From Allodiplogaster sudhausi (lineage: Eukaryota; Nematoda; Chromadorea; Rhabditida; Diplogasteridae), in assembly GCA_945643635.1 (NCBI GenBank), contig CALZFC010000277.1, forward strand, positions 62,001 through 126,000: DNA of 64,000 nucleotides, written 5' to 3'. This document shows positions 10,690 through 21,915 of this stretch, piece by piece. The position numbers and the translations under genes were made by a program. Under the pieces are notes generated by a model. It searched no databases. It was not told the DNA's origin and was given only the letters and a program-made list of their open reading frames with translations. Numbering within the stretch: position 1 is the stretch's first letter; every line of letters begins with the position of its first letter.

Positions 10690-10944
10690 TCATAAATTCC
10701 ACTCTAACTTTCTCTTTGCGCCTTGGCAGTCGGTGCTCACTCGAGATACGATAGGACGCTCGTATGTCTCCTCAGTTGTCTTGCGGAGGACGGAGAAATA
10801 ACAAGGCACGTCTTCTTCGACTGTCAACGGAAGCTTCACTTTATCACGAGGTGAAAGAACATCATCCCCTCCACGCTTGCTCCGATGTATGGGATATGCG
10901 TAAAATTCGAAGAGGAACAGCAGAAAAAGAAGAAGTAAGCGCAT
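10690..10944 (-). CDS. Small secreted peptide precursor candidate
   Basis: An uninterrupted 84-codon frame starts with ATG and a strong signal peptide, MRLLLLFLLFLFEFYAYP, followed at once by HRSKRGG, a dibasic site where a prohormone convertase could cut. The mature part is short, hydrophilic, has two cysteines and no membrane segment. A possible splice donor (CTCGAGTGAGC) within the frame could extend it. The function is unknown; a secreted or neuroendocrine-type peptide is inference. It lies immediately upstream of, and on the same strand as, the Cys-x2-His gene, and could even be its first exon, but the frames I tried did not join. Confidence 0.45.
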   Translation of the reverse strand: MRLLLLFLLFLFEFYAYPIHRSKRGGDDVLSPRDKVKLPLTVEEDVPCYFSVLRKTTEETYERPIVSRVSTDCQGAKRKLEWNL

Positions 10945-11189
10945 TTAGTCTAAATGAAAAGAAATATATGTACATATGTATGTATGAATATGCGAGAAGA
11001 GAAAGGGCACGTTTATAGTGAAACAACACAGAATGAAGAAGGCAAGAACAGTTCACAATGTCTGAAGGAACAGTTGAATAAGAAGATGCCAAGACATTTG
11101 CTATTTATGTGGCTTAATTAACCTTCGGCACTGTAATCAGTATTCGCCTATAAGTTCGCTCGTCATTAGGCAACGCCTCATCCTTAATT

Positions 11190-12285
11190 ATTCATAATAA
11201 TTGCTGTATTAGACCAATTCATTCTCGTTGGCAATGCCTTGCTAGTAATGGCTCTAATTGTAGGGTGACTATAGTATCGCAAAGCGTCCAAAGTAACATC
11301 TTGCATAAAAAGTGAAACAATCAGAATCCAAATCTGCAAAATAAACATCGGTTCTGAATTCAGTATGCTGAATGGAGCAGAATGATATATTGGATGAGTA
11401 AGAAACCTTAAAATTTCACGAAAAGTTACCAAATGCGTTTCTGTCAGTTTGGGAGCGACGGCCTTTGGAAAATCGATACTGTAATTCGTAGGGACGCCAT
11501 ATCCAGCTGTAAAGTATGCATGTTGTAGAGAATTTTGTTACGTACTGAACAGTACTATCCGCATTTTGTTCTTACTGAAAATGTTGAAAATACAGCGATT
11601 CGAATAGTTTTAGGTCATTTTCTGTCGGAAGCGGAAATTTCGCAAAATGGGTTTTTTTCCTGGAAAACGACAGTTTTATGAACGTTTTTAGAGATTTCTT
11701 GAAAAGGAACACGTGCTGAATCGAATGAAGTGGTTCATTTTATGTTACAATAAGAATTTAACTTCTTTATCACTCATTCCTTGAATCCCACATCTCCGAG
11801 GTACGCCAATTTGAGGCTATTTTTGACAGCTTGGGAGACATCCAGGCTAAACGAAAAGAAGGTATGTTATACAGTTTTTAATGCTCTACATTTTGAGATA
11901 TAACACCCACACACAAATGAGTATAAGGTACTTAACCGTCAAATTAAAATATTAAAAGTTATTTTTCGATGTGAAAATGAAATAGCTGACTGAAACTCAT
12001 CACGGCAGTTTTGTTTAGAATCAAACGATGATGCCAATAAAAAAAAGAAAAATGAAAAATATTGATGTTAAAGAAAGTTATGTGCACTTAAACTTTCCCC
12101 TACTTTTGCATGCCCAGGCAAAAAAAAAATTTTTATAACAAAATTGACCTTCTAATTTTCTTCATAGTGCGCATAGGTACCCCTGATAAAATTTTGGATA
12201 GCCAAATCAAAAATGTTTACCCCGGGGCAGGCCCCCATGGAGGGCTGCTTGATCCTTACAGAGAGGCTCTCTTAAACAAGCGGCG
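11190..12285 (-). pseudogene. Inverted partial copy of the 7847-9520 gene
   Basis: Reading the minus strand, exons equivalent to those at 8737-9518 are present: LDVSQAVKNSLKLAYLGDVG near 11840, where a TGC codon of the left copy is TGA; GYGVPTNYSIDFPKAVAPK near 11500; and a last exon with LRYYSHPTIRAITSKALPTR ending at a TAA near 11187. The premature TGA makes it a likely pseudogene unless splicing removes it. Intron sequence is also shared with the left copy, so the duplication was genomic, not by retroposition. Confidence 0.55.
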
Positions 12286-12469
12286 GCCCTCGATTCAAAC
12301 CGTTTTCAAGAGAACATTTGATGAAATTTGTCCTACAGCTCTAGAAGTGTTGGATAAGAAAGCAATTGATCGTATGATTGAACTGTTTAGCGCGACGGTT
12401 GTTAAAATTGACAAGGCAACTTCGAAAATGCTTCTGAGATATGAATGTTGGGGAGATGTAGATAAATGA
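12171..12469 (+). CDS. Candidate exon(s), unrecognised
   Basis: After an acceptor-like TTCTTCATAG an open frame reads GTPDKILDSQIKNVYPGAGP, LLDPYREALLNKRRPSIQTV and FDEICPTALEVLDKKAIDRM, ending at a TGA. The LLDPYREALL part lies in the right arm of the inverted repeat; the opposite strand of the left arm (8241-8390) has LLEAYREALL, so the same peptide is encoded on both arms. A further frame at 12645-12754 (DALQYLEDRHCGSQQIFEIF, between acceptor and donor signals) could be a later exon. Family unknown. Confidence 0.35.
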
Positions 12470-12815
12470 ATAATGTTTATTTCTAACGCTTTCAAAACAG
12501 CTTAATTCCGTTACTTTCCTCCTGAACACCCTTCTACAATCCCTTACTCCGTTGTCATGTCACAACAATAGCTTTGTTACGTTGTATGTCATATCAATAT
12601 TGGAATCAATAAAACAATAAAAGCATAAGAACTGTTCTTGTTAGGTGACGCACTTCAGTACTTGGAAGACAGGCATTGTGGTTCGCAGCAAATATTTGAG
12701 ATTTTTTGCCGTTTAATTATCGAATTGGGAATATTGTACAAAACCGTTAAAAAAGTAAATTATTATTATAACATAAAAATCAAGATACAATTTATAGATA
12801 GAAGTAATAATTACC

Positions 12816-13510
12816 TTATTTTTTTAATGAAATCTCCCAAAATGCCTGAAACGTGAATGCGAACGGGCGGTCAGGGTCATGGGTAGGACAGAAGATTGTA
12901 GACATGGCTTTATTCACTTTAGGAAGAGGCGTATTGAGCATCTGAAAATAAGCGATAAAAAAATCATTTCTCTATATTAGAATCATTTCTCTATATTCTC
13001 TATATTTCTCTATTACTGTGCAAGAAAAGGAAACGCGAAATACTTTCCCGTTCCTTTATATTGTAAGTATGAAAGTGATGCTAACCGAGAAACGGTGGCT
13101 AAGAAACAACTCGCAGGAGGAACAGCTCTAAGAACCGTTTTCGATCTCCTGCCGAATTCGCATTGTACAAGAAACCCTTCAGTTCCTAAAAGGGTTCTTT
13201 AATAAATAGAGCATTGCAAATGTATTTAGATTTGTACGTTATCTAATAGAAAAAAATTATTACCGAGTTGGCGTCTTCTACAATGTTCGGACAATCCTTG
13301 CAGTTATCGTATCGACTGAAATGTTAACAAATAAAAGAATTTATAAAAAGGTGTAGAATGAAGAAAATAAAAAAATAGCAGAACTTACTCGGACAAGTAA
13401 AACGCACTCGAACAACAAGTGCAGGTGAGACAGTGGCTTACAGACACAGAAGTAGAAGGACTGTAGAGAATAAGGCACAGTTGAAGCAATTTAGCCTGGT
13501 TGATCGCCAT
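12816..13510 (-). CDS. Small cysteine-rich secreted protein
   Basis: Three exons (13389-13510, 13264-13315, 12816-12941) join in frame across GT-AG introns. The product is about 100 residues: a signal-like start MAINQAKLLQLCLILYSPS, then a Cys cluster SHCLTCTCCSSAFYLS, NCKDCPNIVED, and a third exon with STIFCPTHDPDRPF, ending with a TAA. Seven or more cysteines in a short secreted protein suggest a disulfide-stabilised extracellular peptide. No known family was recognised; the spacing does not clearly match saposin, EGF or TIL. Intron and signal features support it; a longer gene sharing these exons is possible. Confidence 0.5.
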
Positions 13511-13532
13511 CCCTAAGTTTTCACAAATTTTG

Positions 13533-13975
13533 GGGGATTGTGCTGAAAATTGTAAAATTGGGATATTGCAGTTGTTTGCTTATCAAGAGACTACAACACC
13601 TTTTTTTCGCACAAGTCACTCAATCTACTACTGTAAAATCGTTCCGTACTAGGCTCCTTTAAATAGAACGTTCATGCAATTATATTTTTTAGGCTGATAT
13701 GATTTTAGCCTACCTTTTTGGTGAAATGAAGTGACATCACGTATTTATGATGATGAGGGAGTGAAAAGGAGTCGCGTGTATGGCGACAGCTACATATGTA
13801 TGTACCGTACCTGAAACAAAAGAAGAAGAAGAAGAAAAGTCAGACTGTACAATTTACATAATCAAAGAGTTGAAGGAAACAAAATTTAGGGGGAATTGTG
13901 CTGAAAATTGTAAAATTGGGATATTGCAATTGGCTGCTTATCAGGACCTCTTATACGCACAAGTCATTCAAATGT
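13533..13975 (+). repeat. Direct repeat pair (about 13533-13612 and 13892-13975)
   Basis: The stretch GTGCTGAAAATTGTAAAATT continuing into GGGATATTGCA and a CTGCTTATCA-like segment, then CGCACAAGTCA, occurs twice about 360 bases apart. Only these blocks are shared, so this is either a local duplication or the ends of a short element. Confidence 0.65.
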
Positions 13976-13989
13976 TCTGGTTATGTTGA

Positions 13990-16107
13990 CTACAAATGTC
14001 AATCAAAAATAGATGTCACTCCAAAATGAGTCTCCTGATCGCCTGATTTCTGTCTTCATGTGCAATGCTTCAATCATGCTCTTTATCAGTCACAATTCTG
14101 TGCATGGACTCTGTTAGCTATAAACTCACAAAGTGAAGCATGCACCACTGTTTCCAAGATAAGAAAAGAAGTATGAATCTGTCAACAAAATGGGGACACG
14201 GAAAAAATAGAAAAATTAAAAAGCAAGAATATGGAACAGGAAGTCGAACGAGTGCACGTTATTACCATTATTACCGGCCAAGTTTTTGACGGGAGCATAG
14301 GTTACGTGACCGGTGAGAGGAACAGCCCCACCCCTCAGGGGGTGAGGCAACTCCGAGAGCTTGCCAGCCACAGTTGAGAGAACGTCTGCCAAGAGAGGCT
14401 GGCAGCTCTCCCGGCCACGGATCTCCCCCTCTCTTGATATGCCCCTTGTGTTAAGAGATAAATGTAAGTGTAATATATATGTAATATATAAATATATATG
14501 TAAGAAGCTAAGTAACCGTTATGGTATGTAGATCCGGGGCCACATGCGACATGCACATACACACGAGAGGCTAATTCTGATGGCTCTAAGAGAGCCTGGC
14601 TGCAAAATTTGCGCTTCCAAGCATTCGCAAGGAACAGCCAAAAATAAGCGGCAAGGCTCACAGACCAGCCAGCAGTGAGGCTGTGCCTCGAATTAAGCGA
14701 TTAAAATGAATTACAGGATGCCCGTTTTTTACCTATAATTTACGGGTTTTCGATCAAAAATTTTTTTCTCTGAGCAACGCTATTTCGCTTCGTTAGACAG
14801 TGCTGGTATGCGTTCTTGGACTGTTGGCTAAGTTCCAAGAAAAGTTTTTTTGATAGTTTTAATGCTTAAAGTATACATAAATTTACAACAAAAAAAAACA
14901 CAGAGAGTAAGACGAGAGTGGGAGAGAAGTAATAGAACAATCTCTCTCTCTTTCTCTGTGTTGTAAGTGTATATATTTAATGTGCGGATATTAACGCGTC
15001 TTGGATCTATGATTTTTCAGTCGGTAACTTGAGGCGAAGAACTGGCAGTGGACAATTACATACATATGTACATATGAAAATATAACTCGAGCATATCTTC
15101 GGCAATAAAAGAAACAGTGAAAAAATCGTATTCCCGATATCTTCAGCATGTTGGGATTCTGCTTATGGTTAAGAATTATCCCAAATAATGTAATAATATA
15201 TTTTGAAGCCATTGTAGAAGCCAGGGCGAATCATGCGGCTCAGAGTGCTCTCTGGAGTGTGCTGGAGAAGGCGCTAAGATTATCTTTTTTACTATTCACA
15301 ATAAGTGATGTCGCCGCGCTTTTGCCTTCCTATTTCGATAAAAAAAACCTTCCTAATTTTATTGTTCTTTTTTTGTTCATTACATCGTATTGACAAAAAG
15401 GTGAGTTAAGAAAAGGTTAAGGTAGAATTGACCTTCCAAAATTGTATGTAGACGCAGCTAGAAAAATAAATGCTACTCAAGAGACGATGGAGATGCCTCT
15501 GTTGATGGGTGTCATCCAAGCGTAGCCAGTTATTACAATTATCAGTGAAATCCTTCTTTAATCCTGCTTTCTGAGGGATCAGAAGGGATCTTTTCATTGC
15601 CAAAGTGCGCGAATATATCTGTTATGCTCCCGACCCGGATAGCACCACTACAAGTGCAGACACACGCTCATTCCAACAGAAGAACAAGTGATTAAAATTG
15701 TAGAAGTTCTTGTCATGATACCTAAGCCGAGGACATATGAGAGCCTCGGAAGAAGAAGAAATTTCTTGGGAGAAACCCAAAATGGGGTCGTGTGGTTGCA
15801 TGGCACGAATTTCTGTAATTTTATTCAATTTGGTCTACTGACGGAAATGGCGTACATTACATAGGGACATGTTAATACCCGGGATCGGAAGGTAAATCGA
15901 CGAGGGTTTTTTTCGCGCAGCTGGACGAAGAAAAGATCCCCTCCATCGGAATGCAGGGGGGGGGGAAGAATGGTCCATATTCCCTTCTATTTAGTTTGCG
16001 AGGGAACTAGCAACGACAAAAAGCTGTGAATCCAAGAACAAGAAATCAAGTGCGAAGCACGATATTAGGCACTATTTTGCTAAAGAGAATTACTGTCCAT
16101 ATTTTTC
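13990..16107. other. Intergenic with repeats
   Basis: No gene recognised. A GC-rich patch (about 14275-14440) is unlike its surroundings. A GA-rich stretch (about 14900-14930) is followed by a TC-rich stretch (about 14940-14960), forming an imperfect inverted pair. A repeat related to that at 57855-57920 lies at about 15545-15625, and a poly-G run at about 15956-15964. Confidence 0.45.
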
Positions 16108-17262
16108 AATTCAGCTTCTCGACGAATGGCTACGCTACGCTCATGGCACATAATCCGCTGTACCAGAATTCGATGGGAGGCCGTCTTCCCACCTTCAACG
16201 ACATCCTTCTCATCAACCGATAGAACAAATGCTTCGGCAAGTTTCTTCACAGCACTATGTTGCCTTTGATCACGATATATATATACGAAGATAGAGAATA
16301 TATGTTGAATGTCACATGTATTATTTTAAAATACGCCACTAGTTTCGCAGACCTCTGCAAGGGCGTTTCGGTGAACTGCCAGAACGGCGGCGTCCAGGAC
16401 GTGAGGAACTGCCGCCAGTGCAAGTGCCCGCCCGGATATGCTGGCACCAGCTGCGAACACTTTGTAGGCGTTGTAATGATGATTGCTTGCTTCTTTAGTA
16501 AACTATCATCTTTACAAGATCTGCTAGATATCTACTTGAATATCTCCAACGTATCCATGAGCCCCTTTCCAGGACAATCGCTACCGCCGCCTCGCGTCGA
16601 CTGTCCAGTATAAATCGGAGAACGTCAATGTCGATTCGCGTTCACCGAACTCTTACACAGCAGTGGCCACCGAGGGATTCTACGTCATCGAGGCATGCAT
16701 TAAAAACTCATTATTCCTTATTAATAAAACTACAATAATTGAGCTAAGGATATTGATTTTCGCCACAATGATGTGCTCATCAAATTTGAGGCACCCGCCG
16801 GGAAGCACATCGAGCTGAAGGTGACGAATGTCCGTGTCCAGAGCATCATCCAAGACTGCATGGGCGCGGGAGCCATGGTCTGGACCTCTGCCGATACGCG
16901 CATGTCGGGCATTCGGTTAGAGTTTCGCCTCCCTGAATGACGCATTTGAATTTCCTGCTCCTTTCCATGCTCGCATTGAAATTGGCGGATCATAAGCAAG
17001 GTTCCCTTCTTAGATTCTGCCGGCAAGACCAAGTCGCGGCATCGTATGTCTCTCAGGGCAATCGCATGTTCGTGCAAGCCTGGAGCAACATTGGAGCGAC
17101 TTCGATGACTCTCACCTACCGCTTCTATGTCGGACGCACTTTCTCACTTCCTGAATCCATTTATCCTTCTAATAAACATATACATGTACAATATAAATTT
17201 TACGCTTTGTTGCTGATTCAACTTTGCCTTTTTGTAGTGAGGAGCTTCGATGGAACGAGAAT
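16108..17262 (+). pseudogene. Inverted 3' partial copy of the astacin gene
   Basis: The last protease exon (ATLMAHNPLYQNSMGGRLPT), the EGF exon (NCQNGGVQDVRNCRQCKCPP) and the CUB exons follow in the same order as in the minus-strand gene at 20729-21913, with introns conserved. It lacks the zinc-binding exon and all upstream exons. A TAG replaces the first Tyr codon of the YYTCFG end of the protease domain (16222-16224). The copy also has substitutions in the CUB part. Lacking a promoter, signal peptide and catalytic centre, it cannot encode a protease; a secreted EGF-CUB product would need a new start. Homology continues past the stop, so the inverted repeat reaches about 17360. Confidence 0.85.
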
Positions 17263-17362
17263 TCGATTTTGAGTACTGACTGATATAGCATTTCCTTTTA
17301 CAAATATCGAGTTCTTGCATTTACTTTGACAAGGAGGTGGAAAGAACAAGGAGTAGATACAT

Positions 17363-18733
17363 ACGGGAAAGTGGCAGAAAAGGAATGCCGGCCCCTTACA
17401 CTCCATATGGTCTTCCAATTGACTTCGAATTGACCTTGTGACCTGCTCCGTACCGAAGAAAGACAAATGTTTAAACTGTAAGAGTCTATAAATAGGAAAT
17501 CTTATACAGAATTAGTATGCAGATGGACAAGAAAGATGTGGATCACAGCCAAACGCTTCCCTTTGTAGATCGCAAGCAATAGTCCGTTGAAAAGAGCAAC
17601 ACAGTGAACGATAATCTGTATTCCTCCATCCATGTGATCGATTTATTCAACTGCCCCAGCCGATATTTTTCTTGATCGCTGTAGAAGCATGCAGCAAAGG
17701 AATATTCCCATGAGAAGCCAGAGAGATTGAAAATGGCAATGAAATTCATCTTAAATATTGCACAATTTTTATATCTTCTCTTTTCCTATTGAGCTCCATT
17801 CAACCATTTGTTTACATTTTAGTAAATTTTCGATAAAATAGCATGATACAGATGCATGAAAAGAATTTCAAATGTGTTCCTTGAGAAGATTTCGTTTGTT
17901 TCTGTCCGGCATGAATATGACGCGATTTGCAAGAGAATCGCAAGGGAGCTAAAGAGGCGGGGACTTGGCAAAATTATATTCTTTACAGGTACTCATTAAC
18001 ACGGGGAAAAGACTGGAATGGGTCCGGGATTCTGAAAACGCCATATTGGCGAGCTGTACGAGGTTTAAAATTCGGGAGCTCGGTGAGACTTGCCAAGATG
18101 GCCGCACATTCGGATTCGCTGCTTCGCGCACAATAAAGCAATATTTGTGAAATTTTTGCCATAAAAAAAGAAAGTGCTAGGCATATTTGGATTGATTTAT
18201 CTAGTTAGGAAAAGTCACGCAAGCCAACAGTGCTGACGTGGAATAATAATTAGCACGGGGCTCGGCACTAGGGCGAGCGCACCGTAAAATGGAGCACGAG
18301 GGGTAAGAATGTGATGCGAGGTGAGTCATCGTGAGAGGCAATACAAACTATGAGAGTCACGCTGCTTACGTGCTAATGCTAACAGTAAGGCTGCAATGAA
18401 TCCCACGTGTGTTGACCCAATTCTTCTGTTGCGAACATGTTTCAAGCAAAATTGTTTTGATCATTTTCGAAACGTTGGACAGATTGAAAGCGCGGTTGGC
18501 TTCCGCGTTTTGCCACTTCTCATATGAAATCTCTCACGCCCACGTTTTGCTTGCAAGGCAGAGAAGTTCAGTTTCTTACGTTTCAGCCTTGCAGTTTACA
18601 ATAAACTTTCATGTCTCATAAAGCAGCAAATCAAATGGCGAAAGACTAAATCGAGTTTTATCAATCGTTTCATATTACAATTTAATTTAAAAAGACGAAT
18701 AAACTATAAATTTCAGTTCGGCCTACTCTATAA
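17363..18733. other. Intergenic with dispersed repeat
   Basis: No gene recognised. A diverged copy of the 1020-1215 repeat lies at about 17900-18110. A 15-base stretch AGGGCGAGCGCACCG at about 18272 also occurs inverted at about 3433. Confidence 0.45.
17900..18110 (+). repeat. Dispersed repeat, copy 3
   Basis: Shares the start ATGACGCGATTTGCAAGAG and the later ACTGGAATGGGTCCGGGATT-like block with copies 1 and 2, but is more diverged. Confidence 0.55.
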
Positions 18734-20302
18734 ATGGGCAACAATCATAGTGACGCTCAATATGGCTGGCTCTATGATACTTTCGATGGAACTGTACTGC
18801 CTGCGCTCCTAGTAATCGGTCAGCAAATTGTTTCTTTGAATGTGTAATGACATCAATAAAAATATGTATACACAGTTGTCAATAGTAGGATTTGTAAACC
18901 AAGCGATTAACGTGTTTGTTCTCTTTTCAATGCCGATCAGCTCCCTTATATTTCTGAAGGTACGTATATTTCTGAGTATTTTTTTAACAAATGAATCTGT
19001 GAGTGTTGAATTACGATGCGAATCCGCATTACTCTAATAACAACTAGGCATCCGTGATTGCGGATATCCTGTTGATTTTTTGCTTCGTCCCTACGGTATT
19101 CGCAGTCCATAGACTCCTCTTGGATACTACTTGGTTCGGCGTAGTCTACCAGATGTACATCGAGCACTGCATAATCTTCGTTATTTCCGCTTGGAGGTGA
19201 GTGGAGATTGAGCTGAAGCTGACCTTCTCCTTGATCCGTCCAGTGGCTACTGCTTGACTGCGCTGACCATCGACCGATTCATCGCTGTCTTCTTTCCCCT
19301 CCGCTACTCCGCAGCCACTGAGAAGTGGCGATTCCGCAGACTTGCCGTTGTCATCTTCCTCGCTGCTCTTTTCTGTCTCTTACAAATTCCATACTTTCTC
19401 GGTGTCAGCGTCAAGTGTGGAGTCCTTTACAGAAATTCAGTTGATGTTTTCTTCTTGATTAGATAGTAGCTAGCTAGGAGTCAGAAACAGATACTATTTA
19501 TTTTGTGTTTTTGATGTGGAGAAAACATTTTGCACTTGAAAATATTTTTTCAGATACAAATGCTGGTGGGACCTTCACTTTCCAGAGTGGCACTTGGAAT
19601 TCCAGATCGCAGTGATGGCTCGTTGAACACTTAAGATCACTTACATGTTGATGTAACATTTTTCAAATGCAGGTATTTCAAGAAATAACTCCAATTTTTC
19701 TACTGGTCTTCTTTAACGTACTCATCGCTATAAAATTAGTCACGCTCAAAAGGTTATAAATGTGTCAGCTTTTGGTGGGTGCTATTTCCAACGATGAATT
19801 GAAGGGCGCAGAGCATGAATTCATCCTCGTCGAGCGGGCAGCGAGTGAGCGCTGTTCTGGCCGTCTCTTCAGCCACTTTCATCCTTAGCCACTCCGTGCG
19901 GCCTCTCTACATCTTCCTGGAATTTGAGAACGACGACGTCAACATGGTTCTCTATCACATCTGGAAGAGTGTCGCCATTCTTTCGTTAGTCTTCAAATAT
20001 GCTTAGAAAGGATATTTATTTTAGCAGTCATGAAATCTGCTGTCGCAGTTTGTATTGGCAAATAATGCTCATCACGTAGCTCATGAAGAAAAGTCTGGAG
20101 TGTTTTCCGTGCCTTTGCCAGTTCGGTGCTGAACTTCTCGCTGTACTCGCTCTGCTCCAGTGAGTATCGCTCTGCGCTGAGGCGGATTTTCTCTCGCGCT
20201 CTACCCGATGTTTTTCCTCGCTCTCAACTCTCTAGGACCTCGATAGCCGTCCCCAGCGTCTCGAGTACAAACATAAGAGCACGTTCTACTACTTACAATT
20301 AA
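18734..20302 (+). CDS. Class A (rhodopsin-like) GPCR, probable neuropeptide receptor
   Basis: Eight or so exons. ATG at 18734 gives MGNNHSDAQYGWLYDTFDGT, with N-glycosylation context, then TM1 across the first intron (LPALLVIVGFVNQAINVFVL), TM2 (ASVIADILLIFCFVPTVFAV), TM3 (YQMYIEHCIIFVISAW) and, at 19245, CLTALTIDRFIAVFFPLRYS. The DRF replaces the usual DRY at the TM3 end and is followed by PLRY. TM4 follows (LAVVIFLAALFCLL), then CWWDLHFPEW in the second loop, TM5 (EITPIFLLVFFNVLIAIKLV), TM6 (VSAVLAVSSATFILSHSVRP) and TM7 (VLNFSLYSLCSSEYRSALRR) with NFSLY in place of NPxxY. The C-tail is Ser/Arg-rich and ends with TAA. The pattern fits invertebrate FMRFamide/myosuppressin-like receptors; the ligand is unknown. 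It lies exactly between the two inverted astacin copies. Confidence 0.8.
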
Positions 20303-20574
20303 TAAGCGCATCATTTCTTGTCATCGGAAGGAGGTGGCTAGGGGAGATTTGTGTACTTCAAGTTGAGTCGCTAGCTTTAACGTTCGGCATAGATAATTGC
20401 TCGTATTTTCACATTTTGTTACCTTGTATGATCCTTTAATACACAATTTCTATAATATGTGAAGTCCGTGGCCCAATCGCTTTGAAGTTGTCGTTCATCC
20501 AGTATTTATTACTCTTAAAAGTAAAGCTCTTATTGTGTCTCCTTTTCTACCTTCTTCTAATGCTCGTTCAAATT
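20303..20574. other. Short intergenic gap before the inverted repeat arm
   Basis: No feature seen; homology with the left astacin copy starts at about 20575. Confidence 0.4.
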
Positions 20575-21915
20575 TTACATCTACTCCTTGTTCTTCGGCC
20601 CTTCCCTATTTTTTTGTGAATTCGTACTCTCACCGCTCTGTCAAATAAATGCAGGAACTTGATAATTGAAGAAGGAAATGCTTTATCAGTCAGTACTTAA
20701 AATCAAATACTCGCTCCATCGAAGCTCCTCACTGCAAAAAGGTAAAGTTGGATCAGCAACAAAGTGTAAAATGTGTATTGTACATGTGTATGTCTATTAG
20801 AAAGTTAAAGAGATTCAGGAAGTAGAAAGTGCGCCCGAAATACATAGAAGCGGTAAGTGAGAGTCATCGAAGTCGCTCCAATGTTGCTCCAGGCTTGCAC
20901 GAACATGCGATTGCCTTGCGAGACATACGATGCCGCGACTTGGTCTTGCCGGCAGAATCTACGAAGGGAACCTTGCTTATGATCCGCCAATTTCAATGCG
21001 AGCATGGAAAGGAGCGGGAAATTCAAATGGGTCATTCAGGGAGGCGAAACTCTAACCGAATGCCCGACATGCGCGTATCGGCAGAGGTCCAGACCATGGC
21101 TCCCGCGACCAAGCAGTCCGGAAAGAATCGCTGGACGCGGACATTCGTCACCTTCAGCTCGATGTGCTTCCCGGCGGGTGCCTCAAATTTGATGAGCACA
21201 TCATTGTGGCGAAAATCAATATCCTTAGCTCAATTATTGTAGTTTTATTAATAAGGAATAATGAGTTTTTAATGCATGCCTCGATGACGTAGAATCCCTC
21301 GGTGGCCACTGCTGTGTAAGAGTTCGGTGAACGCGAATCGACATTGACGTTCTCCGATTTATACTGGACAGTCGACGCGAGGCGGCGGTAGCGATTGTCC
21401 TGGAAAGGGGCTCATGGATACGTTGGAGATATTCAAGTAGATATCTAGCAGATCTTGTGAAGCGGATAGTTTACTAAAGAAGCAAGCAATCATCATTACA
21501 ACTCCTACAAATTGTTCGCAGCTGGAGCCAGCATAGCCTGGCGGGCACTTGCACTGGCGACAGTTTCTCACGTCCTGGACGCCGCCGTTCTGGCAGTTCA
21601 CCGAAACGCCTTTGCAGAGGTCTGCGAAACTATTGGAGTAGAATCATTTAAAATAATATGATACAGCGGATATATGTATATATGTTCATTCATACACCCA
21701 TACATATAAGTATGATATTCATATGAGTGTTGACAGTTCGCATGTTTCTTCATCTATAAATAATAGAACGTGCTGCTAACAAGAAACTTGCCAAAGCATG
21801 TGTAGTATCGGTTGATGAGAAGGATGTCGTTGAAGGTGGGAAGACGGCCTCCCATCGAATTCTGGTACAACGGATTCTTGGCCATGAGCGTAGCGTAGCC
21901 ATTCTTAGTGAAGCT
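20575..21915 (-). repeat. Right arm of the astacin inverted repeat (partner about 16108-17360)
   Basis: Exons, introns and about 150 bases of 3' flank are shared in opposite orientation with 16108-17360, for example the flank AACAAGGAGTAGAT in both. The arms are separated by about 3.2 kb holding one GPCR gene. Confidence 0.85.
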
